A stretch of DNA of 64,000 nt from Xestospongia bergquistia (GCA_963965975.1 OZ014418.1:7584775-7648774); one strand, 5' to 3'. Counted from the first letter of the stretch, positions 10,779-24,734 are shown. Notes: generated from the sequence alone by a model not told the origin. Numbers and translations: made by a program.

Positions 10779-12383
10779 ATGATCTGGAGATACCTGGTAC
10801 GCGTTATGACTTCATTAGATGTTATCTTTGCTCCTCCAGAGACAGTGAGGAACTTAAAGATATTGGATAGAGATCTTTTTACAAAAATTGTTAAAATACC
10901 AGCTGTATGTGTACCTAGTAAACACTGTGCATTGTTTCTTCAACATTTGAAAGAGAAAATATTAAAATTCCCAGGAGTAAAGAAAATCGTACCGGGAAAT
11001 AGTGAAAGTGAAAAAGTAAGATAACAATTTATCCATTTTTTAATCACCTAATTAGTTTATACTACTTTTACCTGAGGGGTGTGGTCAATTAACTGATGAA
11101 GAAAAGGAATGGATTACTTCTAATGAGGGTCAACTAACAAGTTATGATGTAGTGATGAAATATAACAACTACACCATTAATGCTACATTGAAAGCAATCC
11201 TACCAATTACTGCTGATATTCCATCTTCTTATGAAACTATAGGTCACATTGCACATCTCAATTTAAGACAGGCTCAATTGCCTTATAAGGAAATAATTGG
11301 TATGTATTATAGGGGTATCCTTCTCATCTGATAACTAGGTGTTAGCAGCAATTATTTAGTCTGTTTATGATATAGGTACATGTTGCTATGGTAACATATG
11401 TCTCTTGTTTTGTCTAATTCACTTAGGTCAAGTTTTACTTGATAAATTACCCAATATACATAGTGTAGTAAACAAGGCAAATCAAATTGACGATACATAT
11501 CGTACATTTCATATGGAGCTTCTTGCTGGTGACAATAACATGATGGCAACTGTTAAAGAAAATGATTGTATATTTAAGTTTGATTTTTCTAAAGTCTATT
11601 GGAACTCTCGACTCCATACCGAACATAAACGTATCGTTGATACTTTAGGAGGTAAAGATATTGTAGTGGATATGTTTGCTGGTGTGGGCCCTTTTGCAGT
11701 ACCAGCTTGTAAAAAAGGATGTCGTGTTTTTGCTAATGATTTAAATCCATCATCATATACAGCATTAGTAGATAATGCTAAAAGAAACAATGTTACAAAT
11801 CGACTCACTGCTTACAATTTAGATGGACGCAAGTTTGTGAAAGAAATACAAGAACAATTAGTACAAGAAGTCACCAAAAATTTATCTTCAACAGTTCATG
11901 TTATTATGAACTTACCAGCTTGTGCAGTTGAGTTTCTAGACTGCCTCACTGGACTATATCACACACTGCCAACCGAATTACACCACAGTATAATACCTCC
12001 TCAAATACATTGTTACTATTTCTCAAAGTCTGCAGATCCTGAATCTGATACATTAGATGTTGTTCAGACTAATTTGGGTACAGACATAATGTCATATGAA
12101 GTGCATGTAGTACGTGATGTTGCACCTAATAAGTTAATGATGCGTATTAGCTTTACTCTACCTCAGTCAGTTCTGTTTGTAGCATCATCAGAACATACCA
12201 GAATAAAACGTGAGTAATATTGAGGTTAAAGTCTACTCACTATTTCTAACCTCTAACATTATAATAATATTACAATATATTATCAATATTATCATTTGTA
12301 CAGATCACATGTTAGAAGAAATAGATGATTCAGATAGTTGCCAGCCTCCCTTTGCCAAGAAGAATTGTCTTACGGAGCAGTAG
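10779..12383 (+). CDS. TRMT5: tRNA (guanine37-N1)-methyltransferase
   Basis: Four exons join in frame: 10779-11015, 11056-11299, 11427-12209 and 12304-12383. TRM5/TRMT5 methylates N1 of G37 next to the anticodon, preventing frameshifting, in nucleus/cytosol and mitochondria. The order of motifs is that of the family: APPETVRNLKILDRDLFTKI at the N terminus, then GHIAHLNLR and the class I AdoMet-binding core VVDMFAGVGPFAVPA with acidic NDLNPSS. The catalytic-site NLPACAVEFLD segment follows. The C terminus YYFSKSADPE...VHVVRDVAPNKLMMRISFTLP is also typical. A short acidic tail ends at TAG 12381. It shares a 25-bp head-to-head start region with GDPGP1. An internal ATG (MTSLDVIF) could be the true start; the first ATG is kept because no data decide. 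Confidence 0.9.
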
Positions 12384-13035
12384 TCAGATCAGCTATTGTC
12401 TTTCCTTGTGTACTGGCTACATATTAGACTCTGAACAATATTGTTGTGACTGTAATTTAGAAGCAGATTTTCATTGCATGTTGTAACATGATAGTTATGA
12501 TTACTTGTGACAACTATTTCATGTCAATAGAAACAATTTGCTTTGTGGAGGGTAAGGAGAGTATACAATTACAGCTTAATACATGCAAAGTATTGAGATA
12601 TCATTACTTAGGTATCTGGTATAATCTGTAAATGTGGGTGTTGAGGATCAGATTGTATAAGACAGTTATTAGCACTGAATATAGTTGTATAGTTATATAG
12701 TTATATATACAAAGCTATTTAATTATCAACATTTAACTGTGCAAGTAGCTAATGAGTTAATTGAAAATGCCAGACTTATTGGTGTTGAGTGACGAGGTTT
12801 CAAAGTACATGTGATAACAACATGTAATTTTCACTTGCCATCTAGTAATGAGATCTAGAAACCATATCACGTAACTGTACTTCCTGTTCTTGAGTATTTA
12901 TTGGTTGGTTAACTGGAGTGGAGGGATCATTTGTGGTCTGTTTTGTTTACACTATAGTTGTTATAAGCCGTGGCTAACAAGAGCCGCCGAAAGCTCAGTT
13001 CTCAAGTTCCTCCTCGTGGTGTTTTTCAGCCTGCT
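12384..13035 (+). promoter_or_regulatory. intergenic / FoxG upstream region
   Basis: About 650 bp lie between the TRMT5 stop and the FoxG ATG, holding the TRMT5 3' end and the FoxG promoter and leader. I see no other ORF. There is an in-frame stop (12964-12966) upstream of the FoxG frame, and short AT repeats near 12690-12710. GTGTTTTTCAG just before the ATG resembles a 3' splice site, so a leader intron is possible. Confidence 0.4.
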
Positions 13036-14379
13036 ATGGTGCAATCTAGTTTGAATTCTCGTTCCCCAAAGATGAACTACAGTAGCCATCCTGGATTGGG
13101 GAGCGATCTAGATACTTGTGCAACTCCTTCTAGTAATGCTTCTTGGGACGGAGTTGACGATTGTCAACATGATTTACTCAGCGATACCAAACCCGTCAGT
13201 GTTAAGTTAGAAGAGACGTTAACTAGCGATGGGTCTACTGGAGATTGTAAGGAAGAAGGAGATAAAAAGAGCGAAGATGGAGACAAAGATGGTGATTCAG
13301 AGTCTGGAGAAAAAAAAAGTAAATATCAGAAACCTCCCTTCTCTTATAACGCATTGATCGTGATGGCCATTCGATCAAGTCCTGAGCGTAAGCTTACGCT
13401 TAGCGGTATCTACGACTATATTATGAAGAACTTTCCATACTATCGAGAGAACAAACAAGGTTGGCAGAATTCTATCCGACATAATCTATCACTGAACAAG
13501 TGTTTTGTTAAAGTACCTCGTCCCTACGACGATCCAGGTAAAGGTAACTATTGGACTTTAGATCCATCGAGCGACGATATCATGTTTATCGGCGGAACGA
13601 CAGGTAAACTACGCCGAAGACCTATTTCCAGAAGACATGGTCAAGAAGCAATGTATGGTCATTCACCAGCTATGAGAGTGGCTCCATTACAGAGACCACC
13701 ACCATTACCAGGCATGCCGACATATCCAATGGTACCAGATGCTTCAACTTATCCGTACAGTCATACATCAGCTGTAGCAGCTTGTCCTTTCCCTCCTTCT
13801 CATACTAATACTGCTACGTTACCTCCAGGAATGCATATGCAACCCAACCCTTATCTTAATGCTACTCCATTCTTTCCACCATTAGCTTCACCATTTGGTA
13901 AATCTCAAGCATTTGGTTTTAATATGGATTCCTTGTTAAAGCCTCAAGGAACATCTAGCGTAACAGATACAACATCATCGACGACCAGTTCAGCAAGTGC
14001 AGTCAATTCATACTTTAATTCTGGTGCTGGACCTTTACTTAATTCTCCAATACCATACCGATTTCCAAGTTTACCCAGTCCAGGAATACCTGGGGGTATG
14101 CCCTTCTCAGGATTAACCCCTTTATCACCAGGGACACAGCAATTTCTTTTTATGCCCACTACACCAGTTATTCCCAGTCATCCAATGTCTTTTTTCCCAC
14201 CTCCTGGAATGCCACCAGATGCACGCATTGTTGGGGGAACCACAACGTCGTTTCTTCCCCATCCTGCTCCAGTCAGTACACCTATGACCAGTCTTCCTAA
14301 TACAGTTTCAGTCAGTGTTAGTGCTACTGGTAATAGTCCATACAATACATCATTATGTTCAACATCATCGTTATCTTGA
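13036..14379 (+). CDS. FoxG: forkhead box G transcription factor
   Basis: This is an intronless gene of 447 codons. The forkhead winged-helix DNA-binding domain spans about residues 96-195: [38 protein letters not shown] (recognition helix) and [31 protein letters not shown] immediately after wing 2 is a hallmark of the FoxG class, so the subfamily call is firm. An acidic Ser/Glu/Lys-rich N terminus precedes it, and a Pro/Ser/Thr/Met-rich C terminus without recognisable domains follows. The open frame reaches back to GTG 12970, but the first ATG is 13036, giving [10 protein letters not shown]. FoxG factors act in patterning and anterior or neural fate in bilaterians; the role in a sponge-like animal is unknown. 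Codon use is more GC-rich in the forkhead region than in neighbouring genes. Confidence 0.93.
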   Translation: MVQSSLNSRSPKMNYSSHPGLGSDLDTCATPSSNASWDGVDDCQHDLLSDTKPVSVKLEETLTSDGSTGDCKEEGDKKSEDGDKDGDSESGEKKSKYQKPPFSYNALIVMAIRSSPERKLTLSGIYDYIMKNFPYYRENKQGWQNSIRHNLSLNKCFVKVPRPYDDPGKGNYWTLDPSSDDIMFIGGTTGKLRRRPISRRHGQEAMYGHSPAMRVAPLQRPPPLPGMPTYPMVPDASTYPYSHTSAVAACPFPPSHTNTATLPPGMHMQPNPYLNATPFFPPLASPFGKSQAFGFNMDSLLKPQGTSSVTDTTSSTTSSASAVNSYFNSGAGPLLNSPIPYRFPSLPSPGIPGGMPFSGLTPLSPGTQQFLFMPTTPVIPSHPMSFFPPPGMPPDARIVGGTTTSFLPHPAPVSTPMTSLPNTVSVSVSATGNSPYNTSLCSTSSLS

Positions 14380-15044
14380 GGTATCATTCCCTCCCAAAAT
14401 ACAGCAGGACTACACAGGAGTCAGATAATCACTTTATTTTGTCTTTCATGTGAAAAATCACACTTTATCAATACATGATCTATTTTCAATCAAATTTTAT
14501 CAATCTTAATATGTAAGCCGGACTTTTTGTATATTTTCTATTTTCACAAATTTTCTTCTTGTAAATTATTTTCCTAGTTAAACACATTAACATAGGCTGG
14601 TTCTATGTATAATATATTTTTCAAAATTACATGATTTGAGTTTTAATATTCTAATTCTTTCAGACACACAGCGTGACTTGATTCTGGTTAAAACTAATTT
14701 AATAGAGATGACCACCCTGTGCTAGCTCATCACACCCGAACCATATATGTCTAAGTCAAGCCAAGAGTGTGTAGAGAGAATCCTTAGTGCTTTTTGAGTA
14801 ATTAGATACCGAAGCAGTTTGCCAACAAACATCAGGTTCATGGTAAACAAGATATTTAACTACTACCTACTCATTTTGAATATCCCTACTAGTCCATTTT
14901 ATTATACACATGTAACATTCAAGTGGATTTATTCATAATAAAGTATGATCTGACACTAGGGCAATCTTGGAAGGTTAATTCCCAGGAAACAAGACATTGA
15001 CATCAAAAGACATATATATATCATGAAGCCAAGTGATATATAAT
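14380..15044. other. convergent intergenic region, FoxG and RALGAPA 3' ends
   Basis: These 665 bp hold the 3' untranslated ends of two convergent genes. I see no ORF above background, no RNA gene and no clear repeat. Poly-T/A tracts and AATAAA-like words are present, but I cannot assign the actual cleavage sites. Confidence 0.5.
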
Positions 15045-18000
15045 CTAGTTAATATTACCAATATTGTGCAAATTGTCTGGAACAGACTGATGATGTAGTC
15101 CTGTACCAACTGAAATACAGACAGTAATTATAACTTTAAGTGTAAAAGGTTAGACATTACCTTCTTTATTTGGAACAGTAAGTTCATTGGTTCGAGAACG
15201 AGGTCGTTGTTTTATGTATTCAGAGGATTCTTGAGATTTTGAACTTCTAACTGACCCTCCTCGTATTGCTAATGTCCATCTTGTTTCAGGAGATGATGAT
15301 ATTGTAGGTAGTTTTGACAATGATGGTGAAGAATTAAGAGAGCCACTGCTAGGTAAAACTGATGCAGATAAAATTGAAGGGATTGATTTGATTGGACTTT
15401 GTCGTGATACTGAACTCAATATTTGCTGATTAGGTAATGTACTAGCTTGGAGTGGATGAATTACATTTTGTGCAAAGTCTTCAAAAGATGACTCTACTAT
15501 CATTCTCATAACAGATTGTATATATCTCCATCTATCCTGATATCTAAGTAACAGAATGACATATACTGTATGTCAAAGCAAATATTACCTTCCACGATAC
15601 ATACAAAGTGGTGTGCGTTGAGCTCTTAAAGCATTAATAGCAGTGGCCCGTACCAATGATGATAAACTTAAAGCATCTACAACAGCTCCATCATACAAAG
15701 GACCAAATTGTATCTAATGAAATATAAAATTTTTTTAAAGACTAGTTTGTATTAACTTATCAAAAAATTTAACTCTTACATTATTCTTCTTGTCAATCTG
15801 TATTCTGTATAAACCATTTTGTAAAGGATATATTACAATTAGTACATCAGCAAATTGAGTTTTAAAGATATAGCGTCGATAATCTCTCCAATGTTCACTC
15901 CATATAATATGGACTTCATCATTACCAAGATGTCGAACCTGAAAGGGATTTGTGGTTAGGATAAGGAAACCTCATTAACGAATAGGACAAACAAGTACAT
16001 TAATTATCCTATGTGATCCAAGGAAGAGATATATGTATGCCAAGTCACTAGAGACAGTGAAACCTTAACATGATAATGTTCATGTTTTGTTAGAATGTTA
16101 GGTATGTTAACTGTCAGGAGGGCTCTCTCTTGCTCAATATTGTGTGTTAACCATAGAAATGAAAGCAACCTGACTAAGCTTCACTAAAGAATGTCTCTTA
16201 CCAAAGGCTTCATCTATTGATCACTAGAGCACCTGATGACTAATAGTGCTAGATCAGCAATGCAAAGTTCAAAGTGGACTCTTTATATCATAACTTAATG
16301 TCACATTTATAATAATTGTTATTTCAAGAACTAGCAAATTGCTTCCTTTACAAAATAATGTTAACAGCGTTATATATGAAATTTATTCCACTTCATTAAA
16401 TATTAAATGAAGTATGTCGATAATATATATGTTTTACATATAGTATTCCAATTGTAAACAAAGAGCATGTCTAATAGAGACCTCATGCCAGGAAGGTAAA
16501 TATTGTGGTTTACAAGTCAATATTTAACACTATTCATTATTGCATTAGTACAATAATAACTAGACAGGATTGACATCCAAGATTTGTCAGTCTTCTACTC
16601 ATACTTTGATCGACACTGTCAACATGTTTACTTATTTGCAAACTTTTTTGTAATTTAATGAGATATTCTCTTTACTAAGTGTGCCAGTCTTCATGTTGAT
16701 AAAGATGTGTCAGGAGGCTCAGGTGGTTAAGAAAAGCACCCTTATTAGGGCTAATGAAAGCTTGTTAATTATACTAAATCAACTACAACAAGACTAAGCA
16801 GAACAAGGTCTGCCAAGTGTAGCCTGTTAGTTACACACACACATAATAGTGACTACCTTTTGTTCAATGTCTGCTCCAGCAGATGAAGGCATTCGAGTTG
16901 ATACATGAAACAAGATTTCTTCAGTAGAATTAGCGTAGTAAGGCATTGTACAACCAGTACAATATGTTGTTTTCAAACCACCTGTATATCCTGTATGAGT
17001 TTCCATATCAACCTATAATAATAATAAAAAAATTTTATTACACTGATCTAACCCAGTTCATTGAAAGCAGGTCATATATTACAGCCTAGCAACAAGGAAA
17101 TAAGCCACATGATGTCAGTCCACACAGCAGTAATCTATTGCTTCATTAGAGTACCCTCATAACCAAATAAGGTATTAACCCTATAAGAACCACCCTCTTT
17201 ACTCCTTAACACCTACTCAAAGGTAATATTGTATAACCCATTGACTATGTAGTAAGAGGGCAGTCAATATCCTGAGAGAGAACATTCTAATATGGTTACC
17301 ATAACAACAAGGAGGTCCACTGTACCTTTAGTTGACAAAAAACAATTATGTTAATTAATGTGTTGATTGTGTACATACATTGGCTTCAAATATACAACAA
17401 AGTGTGCCAACATTGATTTTAGTCATGTGTATTCCAGTAAACAATACTATCTATGAATAACCTTAAAAAATTAACTAGTTGTGACAACAGTGACATTAGA
17501 GACAACATGGGATAGTAACCAAAGCTCTGTTGAGTAGGAGGTGATAGCTTTTCAAGTAAACCTGAGCAGTGTTTAGTCATGCCTCATAGTTGGGTCATAC
17601 CCATCTTTATATCATAGACTACAATGTCTTGGTACTGTATATATCCTTACTTCCCATCCAAGGCCAGCTACAAACTCTTCAAATTGTTTACTAGCTTTTG
17701 TATTATTGAGTATTGATGTTTTGTCTTCTTGACCACATGCTACATATAATACAGCCACTTTATATGTCTGACGACTAAGAGAAAACAATAAATGTCACTA
17801 TATGTGCAAGTTAATACTAACCATTGTGTTTGAATTGAGTCTAAATTCTTTAATTCACGAATTAATTGTTCATTTTTTTCCAAGAGATTGAGGGTATTTC
17901 TAGAGATATCCCATACTTGCTATAAAATAAACAGGTATTAAATGACTGAAGGAGGATACCTTTTTTGCCATGACAGGAATCCAAGATGAGATAGAAAGAG

Positions 18001-21000
18001 ACGACAATGATGAAAGGCAAAAGTAGACGGCCAATGATCTGGTTCAGTTATGGGATCACATTGCATGCTAAGAAATAGGAGTAACATCCCAAGTTAAGGA
18101 GTGATGTGACAAAAGAAGACATTACCATAGCAACGAGTCTGTATCTAAATGATACTCATGTTCAGAGTGATGCTGTTGTTTTATTAAAGATTCTAAACCA
18201 TTTTCCACAACTTGAGTGGGCTCATTAATGGAGGGAGAAGGCTCTGCTAATCCGATACCAGAACAGAGTATACATTCCGGGCTTGTATTCTCAATGTGGA
18301 CAAGCAACTAAAGAGAATGCATAGTTATATATAAACAAAATTAGGAACACCTGGTAACATACATCATTTAATAAGTCTGATGAGTTATGAGGTATACTTT
18401 GCCAACAAGGTGGTACTAAAGGATCTGTAATTAAATCCTCTAGTGGTAGAGATGATGAGGAACGTTCAGAGTCTTCAGCAGTAGAGAGTAGTGATTCTGT
18501 ACTCTCAGCTGCTTTCATCAAAGAGACAGGAAAAGTGTCTGAAGAGTAAAAGAAGCCAAGTAATGAAAAGCCCTACTCTAGCCCACATTTCTCATGTTAC
18601 AACTAATGTAGCTTTGTGGTTTTATTCCCATACACTTTTAATAACAGCTCTTAAGTTATTCTACTTCTGAATAGTTTTAACACTGATCTAGCTGTACCAG
18701 CCTCATAGCCAGATTTTACCACCTGTCTGTAACTTCATTAACAATATTACACATTGACTTTGATGTGGTAAAGTTATCTGACTAAAATCTCCTAACAGCT
18801 CCACAAGTACATTAAGTAATAGTTATGCTATGACATAAGAATGTATTACCTTCTGTTGTAGTGGAATCTTTAGTGCCATAGAGAATACCAGCATCCCAGC
18901 AATATTTACCAGTAATATCACGTAAAATAAAACGACACTGATAATTAGCAGTTGTACAATTATATGGAAGACCAGTGGACTAAAATTTAAAAAATATATA
19001 TACAATTAAATTAGTCACAGCCCTTCATTAAGTGATTACGTTAAAATTTAACTACTACAACAATATCCAAATATGGTAATACAAAGTAATAGAGCTGGAA
19101 TGTTTGGACATGTAAACAACTTACTTCAGTAGGTATTTCTACTATACTCAAAACAGCATTGCCATTTACTGTAAAAAACTAAAGGACATATTATCAGAGA
19201 TCATAGTCGCATATACTAACTTGAACACGAGGAGAATCAAATATTTCTGGGGACAGTTCATCTAAATACTGTAGACTAGGACAATCATGATACACACAGA
19301 CATTACAAGATTGTTGTGCAGCTCCACCCAAAAATGGAAAATGAGTCAATAAATTCATCAAATGAGATATGACCTTGTAATGTAAAGTCAGTAGATGAAC
19401 TTCTAATAGTTAACTCACAGATTGAGCAGCTATGACAATCTGTTCTAGACCTTCTTGTAAGCCAGTTACTAAAATAGTTATTACTGAAATAAATTTTATA
19501 TTTTATAGAAAATATACCATTTTGTCGTCGTGATGATGATCTCGTTGTCTTGTTGGTGCGAGGGGGTGATCTTTCTAGTGGTGCTAAGGTGATTTCAATT
19601 GGAGAAGGTACTTCTGTCAAATCATATGGTATTGTTTCTTCATGGATAGTACTAGCAACATGCAGGACCTAGCATACGTCATGTGATTACTGTGTGACAT
19701 CATGTGACTGTACTTTAAAAATGTTCAACAAGATAGTGTCAGTTAACTTGTCTTCATTAATCATATCTTTAATTGGCAGGGACATTAACCAATCTCTCAA
19801 ACACAAGAGTACTGAGATAACAACCTAAATGTGAGTATGATCCTTTATAATTATCACTAATTAAGTACTTGAACCTTTGATTTCTTCTCAACATCATCCA
19901 TTAATAATAAAGTTGCACTCGCTGAAGTTAATCCTTGAAGTAAACGACAAGGGTAACTAGTACAATATGATAATAAATTGTCACTACATTCAGATATCAA
20001 TGTCAACATGTCTAAAGCTGACATCACAACAGTAATATCAGCAATCTAACGAGGGGAGTGGTTATAAGACAGTAGATGTGGACAACATAAATACCTTTAA
20101 CGTTGCCAATAGAATATCTAGTCCTTCAGTAATATTTTTAGATGGTTTATTATTGATAAGCTCAGAGTAAATACATATACCAACTTGATATATAGCTAAG
20201 CAACGTGAAGATCGTTGAGGTTCTTTTACAGCAGCATCAAACAGTGATCCCATGACACGCTCCTATTAATAAGGTTAGTCCTATTATTAAATAACGGTAA
20301 TTACCTTGAGATGATCTGCTAATACAGTATCTCCTCCAGAGACGGGAACTGGTAGAGGTGTATTACCATATTGATGCAATAGAAAGTACATTGAACCCAA
20401 CAATGTTAACGTATCAGTACGTGGTACCTAATACACATATATATACTATCCATATTACTAAAATATATATAATACCTCTGTGGACTTTGAGTTTAATAAA
20501 TGTGAACAACCAACCAAACAGTCATGAAGGAGAATGGATGATCCAGGTAACCCATAACTTAACAGACAGCAACCAGCTTTAACAGTAACATAAATAGCAT
20601 CCTAGTATGGTAATGATATGGTTAATAAGGAGGTGTGGCTTACTGATATAGGTTGCAGTCCACAATGGATAAGTCGATAGAAATGTGGCATAAAAGTTAT
20701 AGATGGTGCAGAACAGGAAACATGTCGTAATACCATATCACATAACAATTGATAGGCCAATTTACGACCCTCCTGATACTCATGTGACAGGCTACATGCC
20801 TTTAATTAGAATACCATATGACTTGGTCATTGATAATTTCAACTAACTTTAACTGTCCATGGAAGAAACAGTTGTACTGGTGGCATATATTGAGGGAGAG
20901 GGGGTGTGGCTGCATTGTCAAGAGAAACTCCTAAATTACATTCAATCTATTGATATAATACACTAAAGTGCTATTTAAAACAATAGTTACTTCTTGTAGT

Positions 21001-24000
21001 AGCATCCATATTTCTGACACACATTTCATAGCTAATGCATGATTATTTGGACTCTCAATTTTATTGATGTCACCAAGAATTGATAACATGCGTTGCCATA
21101 CCAACGATGCATTCATTGGTAGCCAGCGTGGTTCATCAGTTATAACTTGAGGGTTTGGTGAGTGCCTTTTAACATCATCTATATAATATATTATAATACA
21201 ACAAAGTACAATTATTATTAACTACCTTCATCACATATTATAACAGTCAAGTCTTCTGATTTGGGAGAATATTTAGAGGGCGGACTATGAGATTCTTGAG
21301 GAATATAACGACTAAATAAACCAATTGAAGGTTCTGGTGTATTTGAACTCTTTTCATCAAATGCTTCTTGATGACTTAAACGATTTAATTCTAGATTTTC
21401 ACTCATGGAACGTCTAATTGGCCGAGCACATAAGGGGGTGAAGTCATTTAATGAAATATCAGGATCACTTGATTGATGTTCTAGATCACTGCTATGTGTG
21501 TCATCATTAGAATCTTTAGTGGGTGTGGTCTCAGCTGACTGATTTTCAATAACTAGAGTATCTACCTTTGGAGTAGGTAACTCCCTTGATTCAGGAGTTA
21601 AAATGGGATTAGCAATAACAATGTCTTTGCCTTGTGATGATATATCATCTTTGATTATAAAGTTTGCATGTAAAGATACAGGACTACTTGTAGTAGTAAC
21701 ATGTGGTCCAGGAGATGATGAACGACGTATATCATTTATAGGTGAGTCACGTGGACCTACATCAAATGTACGAACTTTTAATAATCCACTACGATGAACT
21801 GCTGAAGGGACACTTGAAGTTGAGTGTCCTTTATGATGAGATGTTAAAGGTGGATGAATGTTAGTAAATGACTTTTTTCTTTTCCATTCTTGTTCACTGG
21901 CTATTGTTTGAGTTCTTGATCTGTGACGAGTATTTTCTTGTAAATGTTGAAGTGGTAAGTCATCAACATCAACTTGATACACAACACGAGCTAAACAATG
22001 TGTTACATTTCTCATTATATCCTAATTATAGGGGGTATTATTATTAATAATTATTATATTTATATACCGTCCATTGTATAATAACTTGTTTCCAATGAGT
22101 TAAAGATGACAGAATATATTGTAGTTCGTTCCAAAATTCATTAGGTATATTCATTATCATTGATGCTCGGACATAACTTAACAACAAAGTCTGTTAAATT
22201 ATATTGACCTTGTTAACATTAACACAATTGTATTTACCTGAAGTAGCATATCAGCTAAATTACTTCCTAAACTTGTCGATTCTTCAGTGACCTCTCGAAG
22301 TAAAGACTTTGTTAAGTGTAGTAATACTGTTAGTAAGAAAAGCCATCCTTCCCCATCTAAAATCCACTGTTGAGCTATTTCTTGATAGAGTCGTAATATT
22401 CTCCGCCCACTCTCAATTTGGTTTTCTAACATTGGTCCTTCATCTTTAGCTTCATGGCAAAATAGTTGACTTGTATGAGAAATAAACATTTTAACAGCTG
22501 GCTGTAGACCAGCACGTACATCCGAACTAACAAAAACAAGTTCATAGTTTATTATAAAGAATTATACTAACCTATCAAAATTACTATAACCATTAATAGC
22601 TTCCCAAGGTATTACAGCCAAGCTAGAAGCTGCTCCAATAAGCTCTGATGGTAAGGAAGTAGTAGCAAGTGATGGTCTTTGCATAAATAATGGCTTGGAT
22701 GTGTCCTAAAATCAAAATATTACATTAATAAAATCCTATATAATCTACTTGTACCTGAACCCATGATAAATATAATTCTGTCAATTTATTAACGACTCCA
22801 GGATGAGAGAGAGGCAATTTAAATGCCTAACCACAATATGATGATATCATTATGACATCATAGGTGAGACTGACCTGATGACATATTTCAAACAAGAGAT
22901 TAACATTATCTCTTGATGCAAACCACATATCTCTCATTAATTCTGTGCTATCTGGAGTAAATGAGTGTTCACCAGGTAACAACGATGGACTAGGACTGGC
23001 AAGTTTAGGTTGTATACTGCCTGGACGATTGCTATGGAAACCTGTAATATGATGTAATCATTTGTCATTGTAACTATGTTGAACCTGGCATTATCCATTT
23101 GAGAACAAACTTAAGTATTAAATGTCGAATTGTTTGGTAAACAGGTTGAGATGTATCATAGTCTAACTTAATGACAGCACTAACACTAACAACATGTTTG
23201 CTACTGGGATGTTTCTGCCATACACCCTCACGAGTAGAACGATGAGCATTAGTGGGTGGATCAAGAGGTGTGGCTAGGCCTTGTTGTGATGGTAGTTCTA
23301 ACAGACAACAAAATTAGATATAATAAATTGATTATCCTTACTAATTGGAGGAGGTGGAGAATAGAGACCAGCATCAGAACGAAATTTTTTATAAAGACAA
23401 ACCAAATAAAAGATTTTAAATTGGAAGAAAAGAAATGAAAATCCTTTTAAATGTTGTGAAGGATCTGTCCATTTGAGTCGACAGACCTGAAAAGTATATC
23501 TAATCATGAAAATACATGTAGAATACTTTACTTCATGGGTCAAAGATGTTAGCAAGTATTCCATTAATTGGAGGGTGGGGTCTGTAGCATTGGGTGTAAC
23601 ACTATGTAGAGGAGCTATAGGCTGAGTAGAGACCCATTCTATGTAATAATATAACTACACTTATTAAAAACATAGTAGGACAGTTACCATGGTGACCTGC
23701 TCCACTTTCAGGAGTAGAGTCTCTAGTGGAATATGGACCATAGCGTTCACACAAAGAATGTGATGAGGGTGTGGCTGTGGTCAACGATGCTTCATCAGGT
23801 AAGCCTAATGGAGTTTTCTTTGGTGGAAAATGAGGTATAGCAGCTGCAAATAATTCAATACATGCATCTCCAGCATTATCTTGTAATGCTTGTAGCCACA
23901 ATACAAGTAATTTAATACCAAATTGACGTAGCTAAAATAAATTAAATTGTTATTTTTATAGCAAACAAAATTAAATACCTCAAATGTATTTTCTGGATGA

Positions 24001-24551
24001 AGCAATTTTCGAACAACTAAACCTATGATGGAGAATGACATCATAATGACACCATATGATGTAACTTACATATTGAATTATACTGCCATTTGTTTTGAAC
24101 TAATTCTGGAAGCAATGTTAATAAACGCTAAAAATATTGTAATTGTATACAAAGATCTCATTATAAAATACCTCTAATGATGGTAAAATGACTTCCATTA
24201 TTTCTCGAAGTTGATCACTAATAGCACGCCCTCGTGATGCTAATGAGCAAACAATGTACAGTACTAGAATACTATTGAACTGTACCTCTCTCTTTAATGG
24301 CATTTTCCATAGAAGAGAATGACATATAAAAGACATGAAAAGCTGGAGCAGAATAGTCTGTTAGTATTTGCTTAGCATCAACAATAGATACTTTATCTAA
24401 AGGACAGCCAGATATTACTGTTAAGTGATAGTTTAATACCTAATCCAGTCCTTAGGGCTTTTAATCTTCTCAATGGATCATTGGCATGGTTAAGAAACCT
24501 CTTAATATGAGATACATGCTCTGAACCAGTCTTACGACGTCCCAAGTTCAT
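15045..24551 (-). CDS. RALGAPA: Ral GTPase-activating protein, alpha subunit
   Basis: This long gene of some 25 or more exons runs from ATG 24551-24549 ([20 protein letters not shown]) to TAG 15047-15045. RalGAP alpha pairs with a beta subunit, like the TSC complex, and switches off RalA/B. The N-terminal scaffold matches animal [23 protein letters not shown]; a [17 protein letters not shown]-like block near 23.9 kb; and [15 protein letters not shown]. The Ser-rich centre includes [14 protein letters not shown], followed by [20 protein letters not shown]. The C-terminal Rap/Ran-GAP domain is intact: [20 protein letters not shown] carries the asparagine expected to act as the catalytic thumb. 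It continues through [65 protein letters not shown] and [15 protein letters not shown]. Introns of 600-900 bp occur near 15.95-16.85 and 17.03-17.65 kb. It shares a divergent promoter with the VWA gene. Confidence 0.9.
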
Positions 24552-24734
24552 ATCTTGTTATATTCACAAGGTATTGCCTGTAGGTAGACATGTGAGATAG
24601 ACCATAGATCCAATTAATGCCCGACAACAATGTCGTCATAATGACATGGCAAAAGCTGACGCCGTAAATGCTGACTTCATTCTCCATGGCTAGAATAAAA
24701 AACGTAGCTAAAATCTACTGGTCATAAAGGAACT
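24552..24734. promoter_or_regulatory. shared divergent promoter, RALGAPA / VWA gene
   Basis: The 183 bp between the two start codons must serve both genes. Palindrome-like ATGTCGTCATAATGACAT is present at about 24630-24648 and resembles a CRE/ATF-type element. No TATA box is evident. Confidence 0.5.

Noticed and set aside
12970-13035. Upstream extension of the FoxG frame to 12970
   Set aside because: It begins with GTG just after an in-frame stop. ATG 13036 is preferred, though a leader intron or non-AUG start is not excluded.
13944-14387. Antisense open frames across FoxG
   Set aside because: They are shadows of the Pro/Ser-rich C-terminal coding region.
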